64,000 bases of DNA from Homarus americanus (lineage: Eukaryota; Arthropoda; Malacostraca; Decapoda; Nephropidae), in assembly GCF_018991925.1 (NCBI RefSeq), contig NW_024729477.1, positions 306,001 through 370,000 on the forward strand. The letters run 5' to 3'. Positions 49,371 to 62,119 of this stretch are shown in pieces. Under the pieces are notes generated by a model. It was not told the origin of the DNA. It worked only from the letters and a program-made list of their open reading frames with translations, and made no database searches. A program made the translations under genes and the position numbers. Numbering within the stretch: position 1 is the stretch's first letter; each line of letters starts with the position of its first letter.

Positions 49371-50634
49371 CTGGTGCTCTACCTGTATGCTTCAGGGTTT
49401 CATCTCAGGTGTGTTGTTAATTACTCCACCTCCATCCATCATGATCAGCTGATGGTGAGCTTTGAGGCGTACAACAGGTGTCATGATCAGGTGAAGGTGT
49501 TGTGTGGTGTGTTTTAATTACCAAAAGGAAAACTGTAAGACTGCAGGTATAGTTAGCTGATGGAGAGTTTGTGTTTACCAAGTGACACAGGCAGCTAATG
49601 GTGAACCCAGAGACTTACAACAGTTATCATAGTTGACTGAAGGAGCACTTGACGCAGCAGGGCCAAGGACTGAAGAGATCAATTGCGCCGTTTAACAGAT
49701 AACGCTATTAACCACGACCAACCCAGCTACTACTGCAGCAGGCGGCGGTGGGGGGGACATCACCAGCAGCTTTACCATTCTCCTTCTACAGTTAAGGTTC
49801 ATAGTCTTAACTTCACTCGGTGTGGGGGAAGACCTTACGGTGACGTGTACTAAGCCGGCCCCTCCCTGGAGCAGCTCACCTCTAGATTAAAAGATAATTG
49901 CCGTGGTGAGGTCATGCATTAGAGAATGATAATGCATGAATGCTAATGAGGCATATGAGTGAGAGGGTCACAAAGATAGGTCGTATACATAAGGCTCTTC
50001 ATCAAATGTATTTTAGTAGAGATTATCGATCATGTCTCACCTCCTCCACATATAGCATTCCCTTCGTGCCAGAAACCATATTGTAGTGTTTAATCTATTA
50101 GTATTCTTAAGTAGACGTCATGTTATATACGAGGTCTTCAATAACCATTATGTAAATACTCATATCGGTAAACAAAATATTTTTTTTATAAGCCAAGACA
50201 ATATATTATAGTTGGGGAAAGTTTACGGGATTATAAACTACAACACAAACATTAAGTCGTTAAAGGTGTCAGTGAACGCCATCAAAAACACCACAATTTA
50301 CTAAACCAATACATCACAATTCGTCAGAGAGATAAAGGTAACTGGTATGATGGACCGTTCGCATAAGACCTGACGTAATCGATGTGTTTGATAAATACGA
50401 CCAACTGATTTCTTTCTCCCTTCCCCTTCCCCCTCCTGTCATCACTTCCCCTTCCCATCCTCTCCCCCTCCCCATTCCACCTCCCCTTCTCCCCTCCTCA
50501 CCTATAGGCAACGTGTGCTTCTGTGTTCAGTGCATTGTGTTCTTTCTCATCGATTCATAGTTACATATGGTCGACTATTAAAGTGGCTAGAACAGATCGC
50601 CAGCATTGATATTATTTAATGGTTTGTGGTTTAT

Positions 50635-50687
50635 TGGTTAGGTTAGGTTATGTTAGATTAGGTTAGGTTAGATTAGGTTAGGTTAGG
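50635..50687 (+). repeat. Interstitial telomere-type (TTAGG)n
   Basis: About ten units with TTATG and TTAGA variants. Confidence 0.88.
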
Positions 50688-51224
50688 TGTAGGGTTAATC
50701 CAACAGAACCTATCCTAGTGTGGCGGAGGAAGCATTGACAGGAAGGGGGGGCGTGTGGGGGCAGGCATCATCAGTCTGTCCTGAACCTGAGAAATTACAC
50801 CATCCGCGTCGATGAAAACCCGAAGGAGCGATTTGTCGTGTGTCGTACATCACTGTCGGTCGGTCCTTCGGGTGTTGGTAGACGCCTGGGGGAGGAGAGG
50901 GTGTGTAGAGGTGTAGGGGAGGAGGGGGAGAGGGTGTAGAGACGTGGGTGAGGTGTAGGGGAGTAGAGACGTGGAGAGGAGAAGGGGAGTGTGTACAGGG
51001 TAGATGATAGAGTCAACGAGTGGGGTGTATGTTTACTTGTTTATCGTGTCACAGCACAAGGTCACTACTTACCATTAGAGGTCAAAAGATCATTCTAATA
51101 ATAACTCTTGTGGTGATAATTAAAAGTCTCTAATAGGTCAATGTCACGGGAAGATCAGAGGTCAAGGCTTTACGTAAAGAATAATTAACCAAGGTCACTG
51201 TAACACAAGCAGAGACGATCATCA

Positions 51225-51312
51225 ACACACATACACACACACACACATACACACGCATACCCACACACACACACGCACACACGCACACACCCACACACAC
51301 ACACACACACAC
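51225..51312 (+). repeat. Interrupted (CA)n microsatellite
   Basis: CA with TA, CC and GC interruptions. Confidence 0.93.
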
Positions 51313-51595
51313 GCGCGTGCTCTTCTAGTTTTTACTTTGTGTTGTGATGATTCTGCTGCTTTTCCTGCTGATGCTAGGATTGTCGACACTGCTGTTGTTT
51401 TAAATTCCCGATGATTCTTCTGCTGGTGTAACTGTCTGTCTCTTCTGCTGCGGTTGATGATGCTGTTGCGGTTCCTGTCGTCGTTACTGCTGTCACTGTC
51501 GACTATTACGGCTATTACTGTCGACTATTACTATTGTTTCTGTCGACTATTGCTGCTGTTATCGACTATTGCTGCTGTTATTATCGACTATTACC

Positions 51596-51900
51596 GCTCT
51601 TACTGTCGACTATTACTACTGTCGCCAATTACTACTGTCACTATCTACTATTACTGTTGTTACTGTCGACTACTACTACTGTCGTCAATTACTACTGTCA
51701 CTATCTACTATTACTATTGTTACTGTCGACTACTACTACTGTCGCCAATTACTACTGTCACTATCTACTATTACTGTTGTTACTGTCGACTACTACTACT
51801 GTTACTGTCGACTACTACTACTGTCGCCAATTACTACTGTCACTATCTACTATTACTGTTGTTACTGTCGACTACTACTACTGTCGCCAATTACCACCCG
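51596..51900 (+). repeat. 60-bp minisatellite, about 4-5 copies, rich in GTCGACTAC
   Basis: Unit contains TGTCGACTACTACTACTGTC, GCCAATTACTACTGTCACTA and TCTACTATTACTGTTGTTAC. SalI-type GTCGAC sites recur. All three plus-strand frames are open for 115-168 codons because 60 is a multiple of three; this is a repeat artefact. Confidence 0.9.
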
Positions 51901-52390
51901 AGCAGGTATAACATAATGCCCCCCCCCTCCCGCTACTGTTGTTTACAATTAGTGAGATAAGGAAGGAGAGTAGCTGACGGCTTCTCTTAGGCTGATGACG
52001 AAAATCCGGCTGACACTGATATGAGCCGAGGGGAGACATAAACAGTAGAGACAGAGGTACAGTCATGGATAGCCAGACACAGACAGAATTGACGGTAGAC
52101 GGGTAGATAAGGCTCAAACATAGCTATACAGAGAAGAATATATAGAGTCACTGAGAAATAGACAGGCACACAGACAGACAGACAGACAGACAGGTAAAAG
52201 CAAAAGGAATAGAGGTAAAAATACAGTGTAGCGTAGTGAGAGACGTTTGGTGATGGATAATTATTAAACTGAGGGACGTTGGACACCACCTTCCCACTCA
52301 CTCCCTCTCCTCTTTCCCACTCATTCTCTCTCCTCCTTCCCCTGCTGGGTGGTCAAGGGCGTGGGTATGACCAGGCACGTCCGGGTCCTG

Positions 52391-52403
52391 AGGTCAAAGG
52401 TCA
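52391..52403 (+). promoter_or_regulatory. Perfect DR1 nuclear-receptor element
   Basis: AGGTCAAAGGTCA, identical to the consensus DR1. It is isolated, with no gene nearby except the possible large intron, so function is uncertain. Confidence 0.25.
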
Positions 52404-52603
52404 GACACATGGCTACCACAGGTCACTAATGCTTGACGTACTTGCCTTTCATCTCGTCACGACTAAATGTCAATATAATTATATAACTTTACCGGTTGTT
52501 TACCTGTGACGTCATCATATATCACTAAACACTGTAGTTTCTTTTAATTATTATTATTTTTTTTTAGATTTATGTGATTTTCAAATAAGAATCACCTATT
52601 ATC

Positions 52604-52635
52604 CTGACCACACACACACACACACACGCACACAC

Positions 52636-52682
<47 letters not shown>
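52604..52682 (+). repeat. (CA)n microsatellite
   Basis: About 38 units with two CG interruptions. Confidence 0.96.
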
Positions 52683-52684
<2 letters not shown>

Positions 52685-52961
52685 ATGGCTGGATGCATAA
52701 AAAAAGGTTCTATAATCTTTAAAAAAAACAAATTAGCATAAATCGATGTTAAGTGTCTAGCCCTGACTACGCCTGAGACCTGCCCAGTAAATATCTCCCA
52801 ACACTTGACGTTATGAAACACAACCCGGAATTATACTACACACTTGAGACTTAAATAAGATACAGACTCTAATAAACTTTAATAATATGTATAAATATAT
52901 AAACAGTATATAGGTAATCTGTTTATATTATCGGTATAATTGTAATATTAGTACAAGTGAT

Positions 52962-53165
52962 TGGGTTAGGTTAGGTTAAGTGGTTAAGTTAGATTAGGTT
53001 AGGTTAGCTTTGGTTAGGTTAGGCTACGTTACGTGGTTAAGTGAGGTTTGATTAAGTTAGGTGAGGTTAGGTTAGGTTAGGTGAGGGGATATATAGGTTA
53101 GGTGAGGGGATATATAGGTTAGGTTAGGTTAGGTTAGGTTAGGTTAGGTTAGGTTAGGTGAGGGG
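52962..53165 (+). repeat. About 200-bp TTAGG-rich array with GGGGATATATAGG insertions
   Basis: TTAGG units, decayed at first, then interrupted by three AGGTGAGGGGATATAT units, including eight perfect units in a row. Confidence 0.9.
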
Positions 53166-53221
53166 ATATATGTAAGCCAAAGGGACCTATCAAAAAAGAC
53201 CCCACCAGTACCATTATTATA

Positions 53222-53493
53222 ACGTATAGTCCAGCCCCCACAACGTATAGTCCAGCCCCCACAACGTATAGTCCCAGTCCCCCACAACGTATAGTCCAGC
53301 CCCCACAACGTATGGTCAGCCCCCACAACGTATAGTCTGCCCCGCAACGTATAGTCCAGCCCCACAACATAGTCCAGCCCCCACAACGTATAGTTCAGCC
53401 CCACAACGTATAGTTCCAGCCCCCACAACGTATAGTCCAGTCCCCGCAACGTATAGTCCAGTCCCCACAACGTATAGTTCAGCCCCCACAACA
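53222..53493 (+). repeat. 18-21 bp CCCCACAACGTATAGTCCAG minisatellite, about 13 copies
   Basis: Tandem units with small indels and TCC/TTC variants. Confidence 0.92.
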
Positions 53494-53615
53494 GAGTGAC
53501 GTTAGACATCTCAATTTCTTATCTCCATTTCATAATAATTGATTTATGACCCATGAAATATTTTTAAAGCTGTTGGTAGAGTGAGGGTCGGCTGGCTGAT
53601 GGATGGATGGATGGA

Positions 53616-53650
<35 letters not shown>

Positions 53651-53786
53651 TGGATGGATGGATGGCTGGCCGGCTGGTTGGCTGACTGGCGTGTGTGGCT
53701 GATGGATGATCATTTGTGAGTAAGATTGGTGTGTCTTGAGATCTTTTGGTATGTGTCGGATGTCTTCATAATGTTTGAATTCTATT

Positions 53787-53970
53787 ACTTCTCTCTCATT
53801 TTCTCTCATTAATATTGTTTCTCTCTCATTTTATCTCCTTTACATTACTTCTCTCTCATTTTCTCTCACTATTTTCTCTCATTTTCTCTCATTACTCTCT
53901 CATTTTCTCTCATTAATATTGTTTCTCTCTCATTTTATCTCCTTTACATTACTTCTCTCTCATTTTCTTA
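53787..53970 (+). repeat. TTCTCTCTCATT minisatellite with a duplicated longer block
   Basis: A block holding ATTAATATTGTTTCTCTCTC and CTCCTTTACATTACTTCTCT occurs twice. Confidence 0.8.
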
Positions 53971-54172
53971 GCCCAGGTGGTTAATTACTACCGTCACCAG
54001 GTAAATCATTAGACACTTTAGCACCTGTGTTGTGCCGGTAAAACATGTTAAAAATAATGTTTAATTAAATCTAATAAGAATAATGATCTTATTTTTTTTT
54101 CATTTTACAGACTGTCATTGTAGGTTAAATAATGTTGTTTTACTACATAGACAACATACATCATGAATTTAA

Positions 54173-54199
54173 ACCTAACCTAACCCAACCTAACCTAAC
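54173..54199 (-). repeat. Interstitial telomere-type (TTAGG)n
   Basis: Five units with one CCCAA. Confidence 0.85.
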
Positions 54200-54350
54200 A
54201 GTTGTTCACATGGACATAACGAGCTCCAGTGTTATAATTTACGAGACGACAAGACAACGCAACACTACACTACTAAACTTAACATTTCACTAACTATATA
54301 ATACTCGAGGATGGCGTCAGAGTGTAGTGCCTTTATCAGAGCTGCGACCT

Positions 54351-54384
54351 TGACCTTTGACCTTAAAACCTTGACCTTACATCG
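54351..54384 (-). promoter_or_regulatory. Perfect DR1 plus adjacent SF-1/FTZ-F1-type half-site
   Basis: TGACCTTTGACCT (54351-54363) is the reverse complement of AGGTCAAAGGTCA. ACCTTGACCTT follows within 10 bases and resembles the extended monomer site TCAAGGTCA. Only sequence matches support it. Confidence 0.25.
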
Positions 54385-55607
54385 TTTAAATCTATTTGCT
54401 TCTATGATTAAAAAAGTTCCTTGTCACAATATCTATGTCGTTATCGGAGTTGTAATTATGTAGTTTTATGTGAACTTGTCTATCCTGCTTGGTTAACCTG
54501 TTCTTTGGCCTGATGTACTAACTGCTTCTTGCCTCCTTGCCGAGTGTCACAGCTATAGTCCTCTTACGGGAGATGTTTTGCCACTGCCAAGATAGTATTC
54601 AGAGATCCAGTTGTAACAATCTCTTTCGAGAATTTCTTATTTATTGATGGCACCTTTTTTTGTTTGTTTTTTTGTTGTTTTTAATTTTGTGTTCCGTTTG
54701 GTCTCTGATGTGAAGCAGACATTGAGAGTTTATAAACATGAATGGCATTACGACAAGGTGGATACATCAGTGTCCCCGTCAGCATACAGAGTGGTGACAG
54801 TCACAGAAGTTACTTGGCTTGTCGAGTTTGGAGATTCTTGACGATATTTTATAATCCTGAAACGAACACCTTGTTCATATACTGTGATCTACTGGAAATA
54901 TGTTTTTGTATTTTCTCAGCTGCATTTTATTGCCACATTTGAATTTTGTTATGCGAGTCTCTCTATGTGTGCCAATACTTTATGGATCTAGTAAGGACAT
55001 TTTTAGGACATTGATCATAACACAGTGGGTATATCCCTTTATACTCTTGATATCAACACTACTTAGGACTACTTTACATGTTATTCTTAAATTACTTGAT
55101 ATTTTGCGAACTACCTACAGCATTTTTGGCTTATATGTTAATAATAACTTTAATTTTATTCTTATTCAACATGTGGTGATTTAGACAGGCAGGTGGATAA
55201 GTAGTCAGGATGGTGAATAGGTAATAGAGACAGGCAGGTAGACAATCAGGGAGGTAAACAGGTAGGTGGGCAGGTAAGTAGACAGATGAACAGGTAGAGA
55301 GACAGGTAGGCAAATCGGCAAGCGAGCACGTAGGCATGCAGGCAAGTGAACAGGTAGGCAGGCAAGGGAAGGGGGGGGGGGTAAGCAGGTAGATAAACAG
55401 GTAATAAGTAAGAGGAGAAGCAGGCAAACTAAATCACCATCAAGAATGTTCGGGTAAGAGCATAACTCATCTGGTCACCTGTAGCCGTCTTGCGTGACCC
55501 GTGATGACCTCCTTAGGGACGCTTGTGGCTTCACCGTGACCTCGTGATGTAGCTACCTCACTTGGCCAAACACGCCAGGTCAATACTGATCTTCTTACGT
55601 ATTTTCT

Positions 55608-55610
<3 letters not shown>

Positions 55611-55661
<51 letters not shown>
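55611..55661 (+). repeat. (TG)n microsatellite
   Basis: About 25 units. Confidence 0.96.
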
Positions 55662-55663
<2 letters not shown>

Positions 55664-56193
55664 GTGTGCTTGCTTGTGTGTGGGTTTCCGTGCGTTTTAG
55701 CAGATGAGTTAATTGATATTGTGAGCTGTGTCTCCTGTTACACCTTTTTTTACACTGCTAACTTCGTCCAACACCCAAAAACACAACAATCCACTCCTAG
55801 ACTTAAGGTGTTCTGAACCCACTTTCTGATCTTGGGAATTCTGAGTAACTTTATGAGGTATTTTGTCTGGGTCTTGTACGAGTTATACTAAAACGTCTCA
55901 TCACCTACACTAGTACAATTGCTTCTGATCTACAACCAACAGGAGTATTTGCTGTAGCTTAATCTCTAGGTATAACCCCGTTGAAATTTTCTAAAGTGGA
56001 AAACGGGTCATAAATCTAGTTAATGAATATGGAAAATACTGATCTCTGAATGTGATGTAAGTTTTCTTGTTTTGAAGATGCCAACAAAATATCATCTCAA
56101 TCGGTGGAGTCTTTTACAAGTTATTGAATTAAATAACAATGGGTACTGACAAGATATACCATAGTGTCACCTCCTACACTACTCTGATAGGAG

Positions 56194-56194
56194 C

Positions 56195-56232
<38 letters not shown>
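56194..56232 (+). repeat. (AAC)n microsatellite
   Basis: About 13 units. Confidence 0.96.
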
Positions 56233-56683
56233 AATCAATGTATACAGCATCACGAGTCTTCAACAAGGACAGTTTACACGGCAGTTCTATTTTACTTGAT
56301 AAATGTTTCAAATATTTATAGTCATCTTGTCTGAGTCTTATTATTAGACTCTGTGTTCCTATCTTAAGTTCAAGGTGTCTTCTTATCAAACTTTCAGCTC
56401 TTTAATAATACCACTGTTTATCTTATACTTTCGCCTGTTCACAATATTACGTTCAGCTGTTAATAATGGCACGATTGTCTCTTTATCTTACGTTCAGCTG
56501 TCGACACTAGCGCCGTTGTCTCCATTGTGAACGTTTGGTCTCAACAATATCTTCACGTTGCAGTATTTTTTTTTTTCAGCTGGAGGTTGAGAGTGCAAAC
56601 AACATCTGGCTCAGCGTCCCGCCCTTGTCCATCCAGTGACGTTAGCATGTTTTCCTCGAGGTGGGGCGCGTGTCATCTGTCAC

Positions 56684-56688
<5 letters not shown>

Positions 56689-56733
<45 letters not shown>
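56689..56733 (+). repeat. (CT)n microsatellite
   Basis: About 22 units, followed by 270 bases of pyrimidine-rich sequence. Confidence 0.96.
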
Positions 56734-56737
<4 letters not shown>

Positions 56738-57319
56738 CTGATATTTTTCCTCCTCCTCTTCCTTGTCATCATCATCTTCTCCTCGTCCTCCTTCTCCTCC
56801 TTTACCTTTCCTTGAACCTTCTCCTCGCGTCCTTCTCCTCCTCTCCCTTCTCTTTCTTCCTGTTCTTCTCCGATCTCTTTCTGCCTCTTTTTAATCTTCC
56901 TCTTCCTCTCCTCGTCCTTTTTTACTTCCTCCTCCTCTACTCCCTTCTCCTCCTTTCCTCCTTTTCTTTCTACCTATTCTACCTCTTCCTCCTCCCACTC
57001 CTAACCTGTGCCCTATCCTCACCACGAGAAGGGTAATGGTGCATGTTATCATCAATTTATCTGGGTAGTAAATCACAGAGCTTTAGATAACTCCCCCCAA
57101 AAAATATATATATATATACAAACGCCGCGCCCTCCATTATTATAACCGGGACGTCCCCATTAAGGAGTTGCTGCCGCTTTATGAACACAAGAGGAGAAAG
57201 GGGACGGTCCTAAATAAACTGCTGTCTGATTAAAGCTCTTTTGTGAATGTTGCTTTGGTGGGGTTCATTATATTGCGAACAGGAAATGAGCTCTTGGATT
57301 TCGAATTACTTCTCCTTGT

Positions 57320-57485
57320 AGGTTGGCTTGACTTGGCTTGGTTTGGTTTGGCTTGGCTTGGCTTGGTTTGGCTTGGCTTGGCTTGGCTTGGCTTGGCTTG
57401 GTTTGGTTTGGCTTGGTTTGGCAGCAGCAGTTTGGTTAGGTTTGGTTTGACTTGGTTGGCTTGGTTTGGTTGTTGATTTGACGGT
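57320..57485 (+). repeat. TTGGC/TTGGT pentamer repeat
   Basis: GGCTTGGCTTGGTTTGG units over about 150 bases. Confidence 0.85.
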
Positions 57486-57871
57486 TGGTTAGGTTGGGTT
57501 GAGAGGATCTTCCTTTTGCTTTGAGATTAATCCTTGGTGGTTGAGTTGAACTTTCAAAAGTGGGCGCCAGTACGAACAGAACGACAGACAGACAGACAGA
57601 CTTGAATTAAGCGTGATAAATAAACGGATTGACAGACGAGCGAGACAGACTCTACTGACGTTAACAACGCTGATTAGGTGACAGAGAACAGTAAAGCATT
57701 GACAGACAGACAGAGACGCATTTAATGGGGTTCTCCCCATCTCATCCTCCCTCTCCTCCACCCCCCCCAGCAAGGAGGGAGGGGCAGCAATCGGTATTCG
57801 ACATCCAGCATACAACTCTCACCTTGACGCCGGCATAAGCTTGAAAAGTAAGTTTGTGTGTGTGTGTGTGT

Positions 57872-57911
<40 letters not shown>

Positions 57912-58755
57912 TACCAGTTGAGTATAAAATAATATTTTTAATGTTTTTTTATCACTTACAATTATATCATCATCTAATTTGGTTATTATATCATGTAACT
58001 CAGGTTAGGATTTTGCTGTACTGTATATCTGTCGTGGTGTAGATCCCCAACTTCTGTATTTTATTCCTGAAACTACATACATGACTGTAGCTCCAAATAT
58101 CTCTCCAATGGCGTCAAAAACTAATGCACATCACGTGTGTTTGAGAGTGTCTTAAGAGGCCCATGGTGGAGAGGAGTGCAGAGTAACCTTACACATTGTG
58201 AATTTACAAATACCGGAGAAAATGTATTTAAGACACATCACTTTACCTGTGTTTGTATTGGCCATTAGAGTAGAACAAAGGTTAGGATTCATGTTTTGAC
58301 TTTTTGCTCGTCACTGTTACAATAAAATGTGTTTGGTTGGTTTTTCGTGTGTCAGTGTTCGAATGATTCTTGTTTACATTTTAGAAGGTTAGTGTTCGGA
58401 TGTATGTCTAGTGTATATCTTTTATCTCTCAGGATTAGAATTCGTGTGTTTTTGTTTTTTTTAGTTAGTAAGCGTGTATGTAATTCGTGTATCAGTTCTC
58501 AAGTTTGGATATATGTTTCGTGTATTAGATATTATGGTAAAAAAAAAAAGGTGAAATCTTTTAAAATTCGACTATGATTATTAAGATTTTTGTGTACCTG
58601 TGATGGGAAAAATCTTGTTGGTTTCTGGTTGATGGTGGGATGGATACAAGTCTTTTTCAGGAGGTTGATATAATACCCCTTGGATTGACCACCATCCTCA
58701 TGCACCTCTACCACCAAGACCTATCTGACGAAGGAACACCATCTATTCATGTTTC

Positions 58756-58795
<40 letters not shown>

Positions 58796-59908
58796 CACCT
58801 TGACACCCTGAAGAACCCAAACACCAACACCCACCTGACGCAGAACTCACACTCCTTACACCTTACATTCCTCACTGACGCCCTGATCATTATACCCACC
58901 TCACGAAGGACCTACTACACCCTTCTCCACTCACATCTCCACCAGACACCCTGTCCATCACCACCCACCTGACGCAGGACACCCCACATACCTCTCTGGA
59001 ACATCTGTTGTGGCCACGCGCCTCACTTCACTATTCAAGGGATCTTCTCCAACCTCTTGCCACTTGCCTCCGTCGGCGTGTCTGTTTTTCGTCTTTCTAC
59101 TCAGGCTGTGTCGTTAAGGTTATCCCGGAGTATTCACAGCTCATATTTTCTGAGGAGATGAGCATTCAGGTCAGTCAGGAATTTTTTTTTTTTTATGGAC
59201 TTGGTGAACTGATTTATGGGGGGAGCTTCCTGAATATTGTATTACAGCGTCGGCGCCTTCGTCTTGGTTGTTTATTTACAACTCTCTTAGGAGCTTAAGA
59301 TGTGGTTTAAAGACTTGCAGTAATTGAGTTTTTTTTTTCTTTCTGTGATGTGATAAATGATGATTATTGCTTACGAATTTATTATAGACAAGTTAGTGCT
59401 GTGATTATACCATCATAAGTGAATGTTACGTTAGATAGAAACCTGCTTGGAGTTTGATAATTAACTTTAGAGACAAATGCTTATAATTACCTGGTCATTT
59501 ATTAACTACTGTCCAACCCACCTGTACAAAAAGTAGCACCTGTTTTCCTTGACCGAGGCTCCCCGTCTGTTTTGCGTCTGTCTTGTGCCTGTCTCCTTCA
59601 ACTCAAATCCCAACGCCTTGGAGTGTGACCAGAGTGTTGCAAGTGTGATTAATGCAATGAAGAGGAACCACTATTTTTTTATGTGTAACAAAAGTATTTA
59701 CTCAAAGCTTATGCTAAAACGACATTAAGTGGTGTTCACAAGGGTACTACATTATATTCAAGTGCATGTTAAAAATTATCCTAAATACTTAAGTGTACAA
59801 GACAATGAAGTAATAGTGTTTCTAAAAAGTACATGGTAAATATTGCATCAGAGTGACTTAGAAATATAAACAATAGTGAGGTTATGTTAAGTAGACGAAT
59901 GTATCCCC

Positions 59909-59943
<35 letters not shown>

Positions 59944-60571
59944 AAAGAAGATTATAAATGGGAATTAGAAGTATTGGTTTATAAATTGTAATTATTATAT
60001 TTTTAAAGGATTTTGGTCATTTTTCAAAGTTATTATTATTATTATATTCTTGTTTCTCTTAATTTCACGATACATATTTCTTGTTGTTTTTTTAGGCCAC
60101 ATCATCCCCTATGTGGCAAAGAAACATATTACACGTAAGAGAAGACGAGTGTTATGTTCTCTAGGTCATAATAATATTCATGGATGTTCCTCTCGTGACC
60201 TCGATCCATCGTTGATAATGACAGCGATATTTTTACCTACTCTGATGCCGAATGGAGATGTGAGAGTGGAGGTGATATAACGCTTGATAAGTTGATATAT
60301 GATCCTTACTTTTCTATTGAGTTGAGTCAAGTGGAAGAATATAGAGATGAATTAATACACAGTTTTCTATACCTACATACTTATATAGAAACGATGGATT
60401 ATTTCTATGGATTTGATGATGGATAAACGTAGTTAGGTTATAATAATATGGATAATTTTTTTTTTATTAAGGGATAAGATTTGTGTGAGACTGTACAGTG
60501 TTCATGGTATCCAGACAAAGTTTACATCTGAATAGTACCACGTTATAGGTCAAGGATAAGAGGGTATTTTA

Positions 60572-60651
60572 AGTTAGGTTAGGTTAGGTTAGGTTAGGTT
60601 AGGTTAGGTTAGGTTAGGTTAGATTAGGTTAGGTTAGGTTAGGTTAGGTCA
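60572..60651 (+). repeat. Interstitial telomere-type (TTAGG)n, longest near-perfect run
   Basis: Sixteen units with one TTAGA and a final TCAGG. Confidence 0.92.
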
Positions 60652-60763
60652 GGTCACACATGCCTGAGTGAATGTCTGGATGTCAACAAACCTTATACAG
60701 CCAGAGAGGGAGTGTAAGTTCCTCATGACCGCGCCAGAAGATTATTTGTCAGCAGGTTCAGAT

Positions 60764-60798
<35 letters not shown>

Positions 60799-61344
60799 CT
60801 CTCTCTTTGGTATCTTTTATTGATTTTTTTTACCTTATATCTACGATTTCTCTCTCCTTTTCCCAGTATTTTTTCTTTCTTTTTTTTGTAATTTTTTTTG
60901 TTCATTTGTTTACGGATCTTTTATTTTTGTAGTTTTATCAGATTTTTCTTTTGTTTTTTTTTAGTATCGTTTTATTTCTCTTTAATTATCTAGTTATTTT
61001 TGGTTTCTTCTCTTTTATATCCCAAATATTTAATCTAGTGGGAAGAGAGCTGTGGTCTAGGCCCGTCCGTCCATTTATCCACCCGTCCGTCTCCCGTCCA
61101 TTCACTCGTCTGTCTGTCTGTCTGTCTATATCCCATGTCATTGTTTTCTTTTAGGAGTCGAAAATCTGATGTGTTCTAGAGTTATTTTGGGGGGATAGAC
61201 AGACAGACAGACAGACGGACAAGATAGACAGGACCAAAAATAAAATCCTGATCCTCATTTGCGGGAAAGTTATTAAAAGTTGTAATAATAAATGGTACTT
61301 TGTGAAATTATTTGGCTATTTTGGCTCTTGTTGTGTAATAACCA

Positions 61345-61378
<34 letters not shown>

Positions 61379-61426
61379 AGTAACTGCATGCCCACAGACA
61401 CATGGCAGGGGGGGGGTGAGGTGCGG

Positions 61427-61448
61427 GGTTAGGTTAGGTTAGGTTATG
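61427..61448 (+). repeat. Interstitial telomere-type (TTAGG)n
   Basis: Four units. Confidence 0.8.
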
Positions 61449-61717
61449 ATTTACCTAAGAGAGACAGGACCTAAGATAACACCTGTTCATTAACCCATAT
61501 TCAGAAATTCACCTCATTTACCTGTGATGGATGTGGCGGGGATGCCTTACTTAGCCTTACCTTGTATTTCTCTCACCTTGTATCTCTTTCACCTTGTACT
61601 TCTTTCACCTTGTACTTCTCTCACTTTGATATTGGCGATGTTTCACTTATCGTTTTAATAATAATAATAGTAATAATACGAAGAAGGAAAAGAGAATCTA
61701 TTTATTTTTAAGAATAT

Positions 61718-61718
61718 C

Positions 61719-61750
<32 letters not shown>

Positions 61751-61785
61751 CATCATCACCATCATCACCATCATCATCATCATCA
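61718..61785 (+). repeat. (ATC)n microsatellite
   Basis: ATC with ACC variants. Confidence 0.93.
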
Positions 61786-62030
61786 CCCTCAAAAATATTA
61801 ACTCTACATATTCCTTTCGTACAAACAAGAATTCCTTAAAATCCTATTCTCTTTATAAGGATTCTTTTAAGGGGGAGTTGGTATGGGTCCTATGTCCTTC
61901 TCCCATACTATAGAGGTGTCTAAGGGAGGGGATGGGAGATGGCGATACCACCCTCATCCATTTGTCTCCCTCTATGGTGACACTATCAAGGCAACCGTTT
62001 ATTCTCCTTCTGGCCTATTTCATCACGACA

Positions 62031-62119
62031 CCCATTCCAAATTGGGCAAACACATACTACCCATTCCAAATTGGGCAAACACATATTACCCATTCCAAAT
62101 TGGGCAAACACATACTACC
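62031..62119 (+). repeat. 29-bp repeat, 3 nearly identical copies
   Basis: CCCATTCCAAATTGGGCAAA plus CACATACTA three times; one base differs. Confidence 0.93.

Noticed and set aside
51454..51960. 168-codon Tyr/Leu/Thr-rich frame
   Set aside because: All three frames are open because of a 60-bp repeat unit.
56527..57036. 169-codon Ser/Leu-rich frame
   Set aside because: Half is a CT microsatellite and half a CTCCTT pyrimidine tract.
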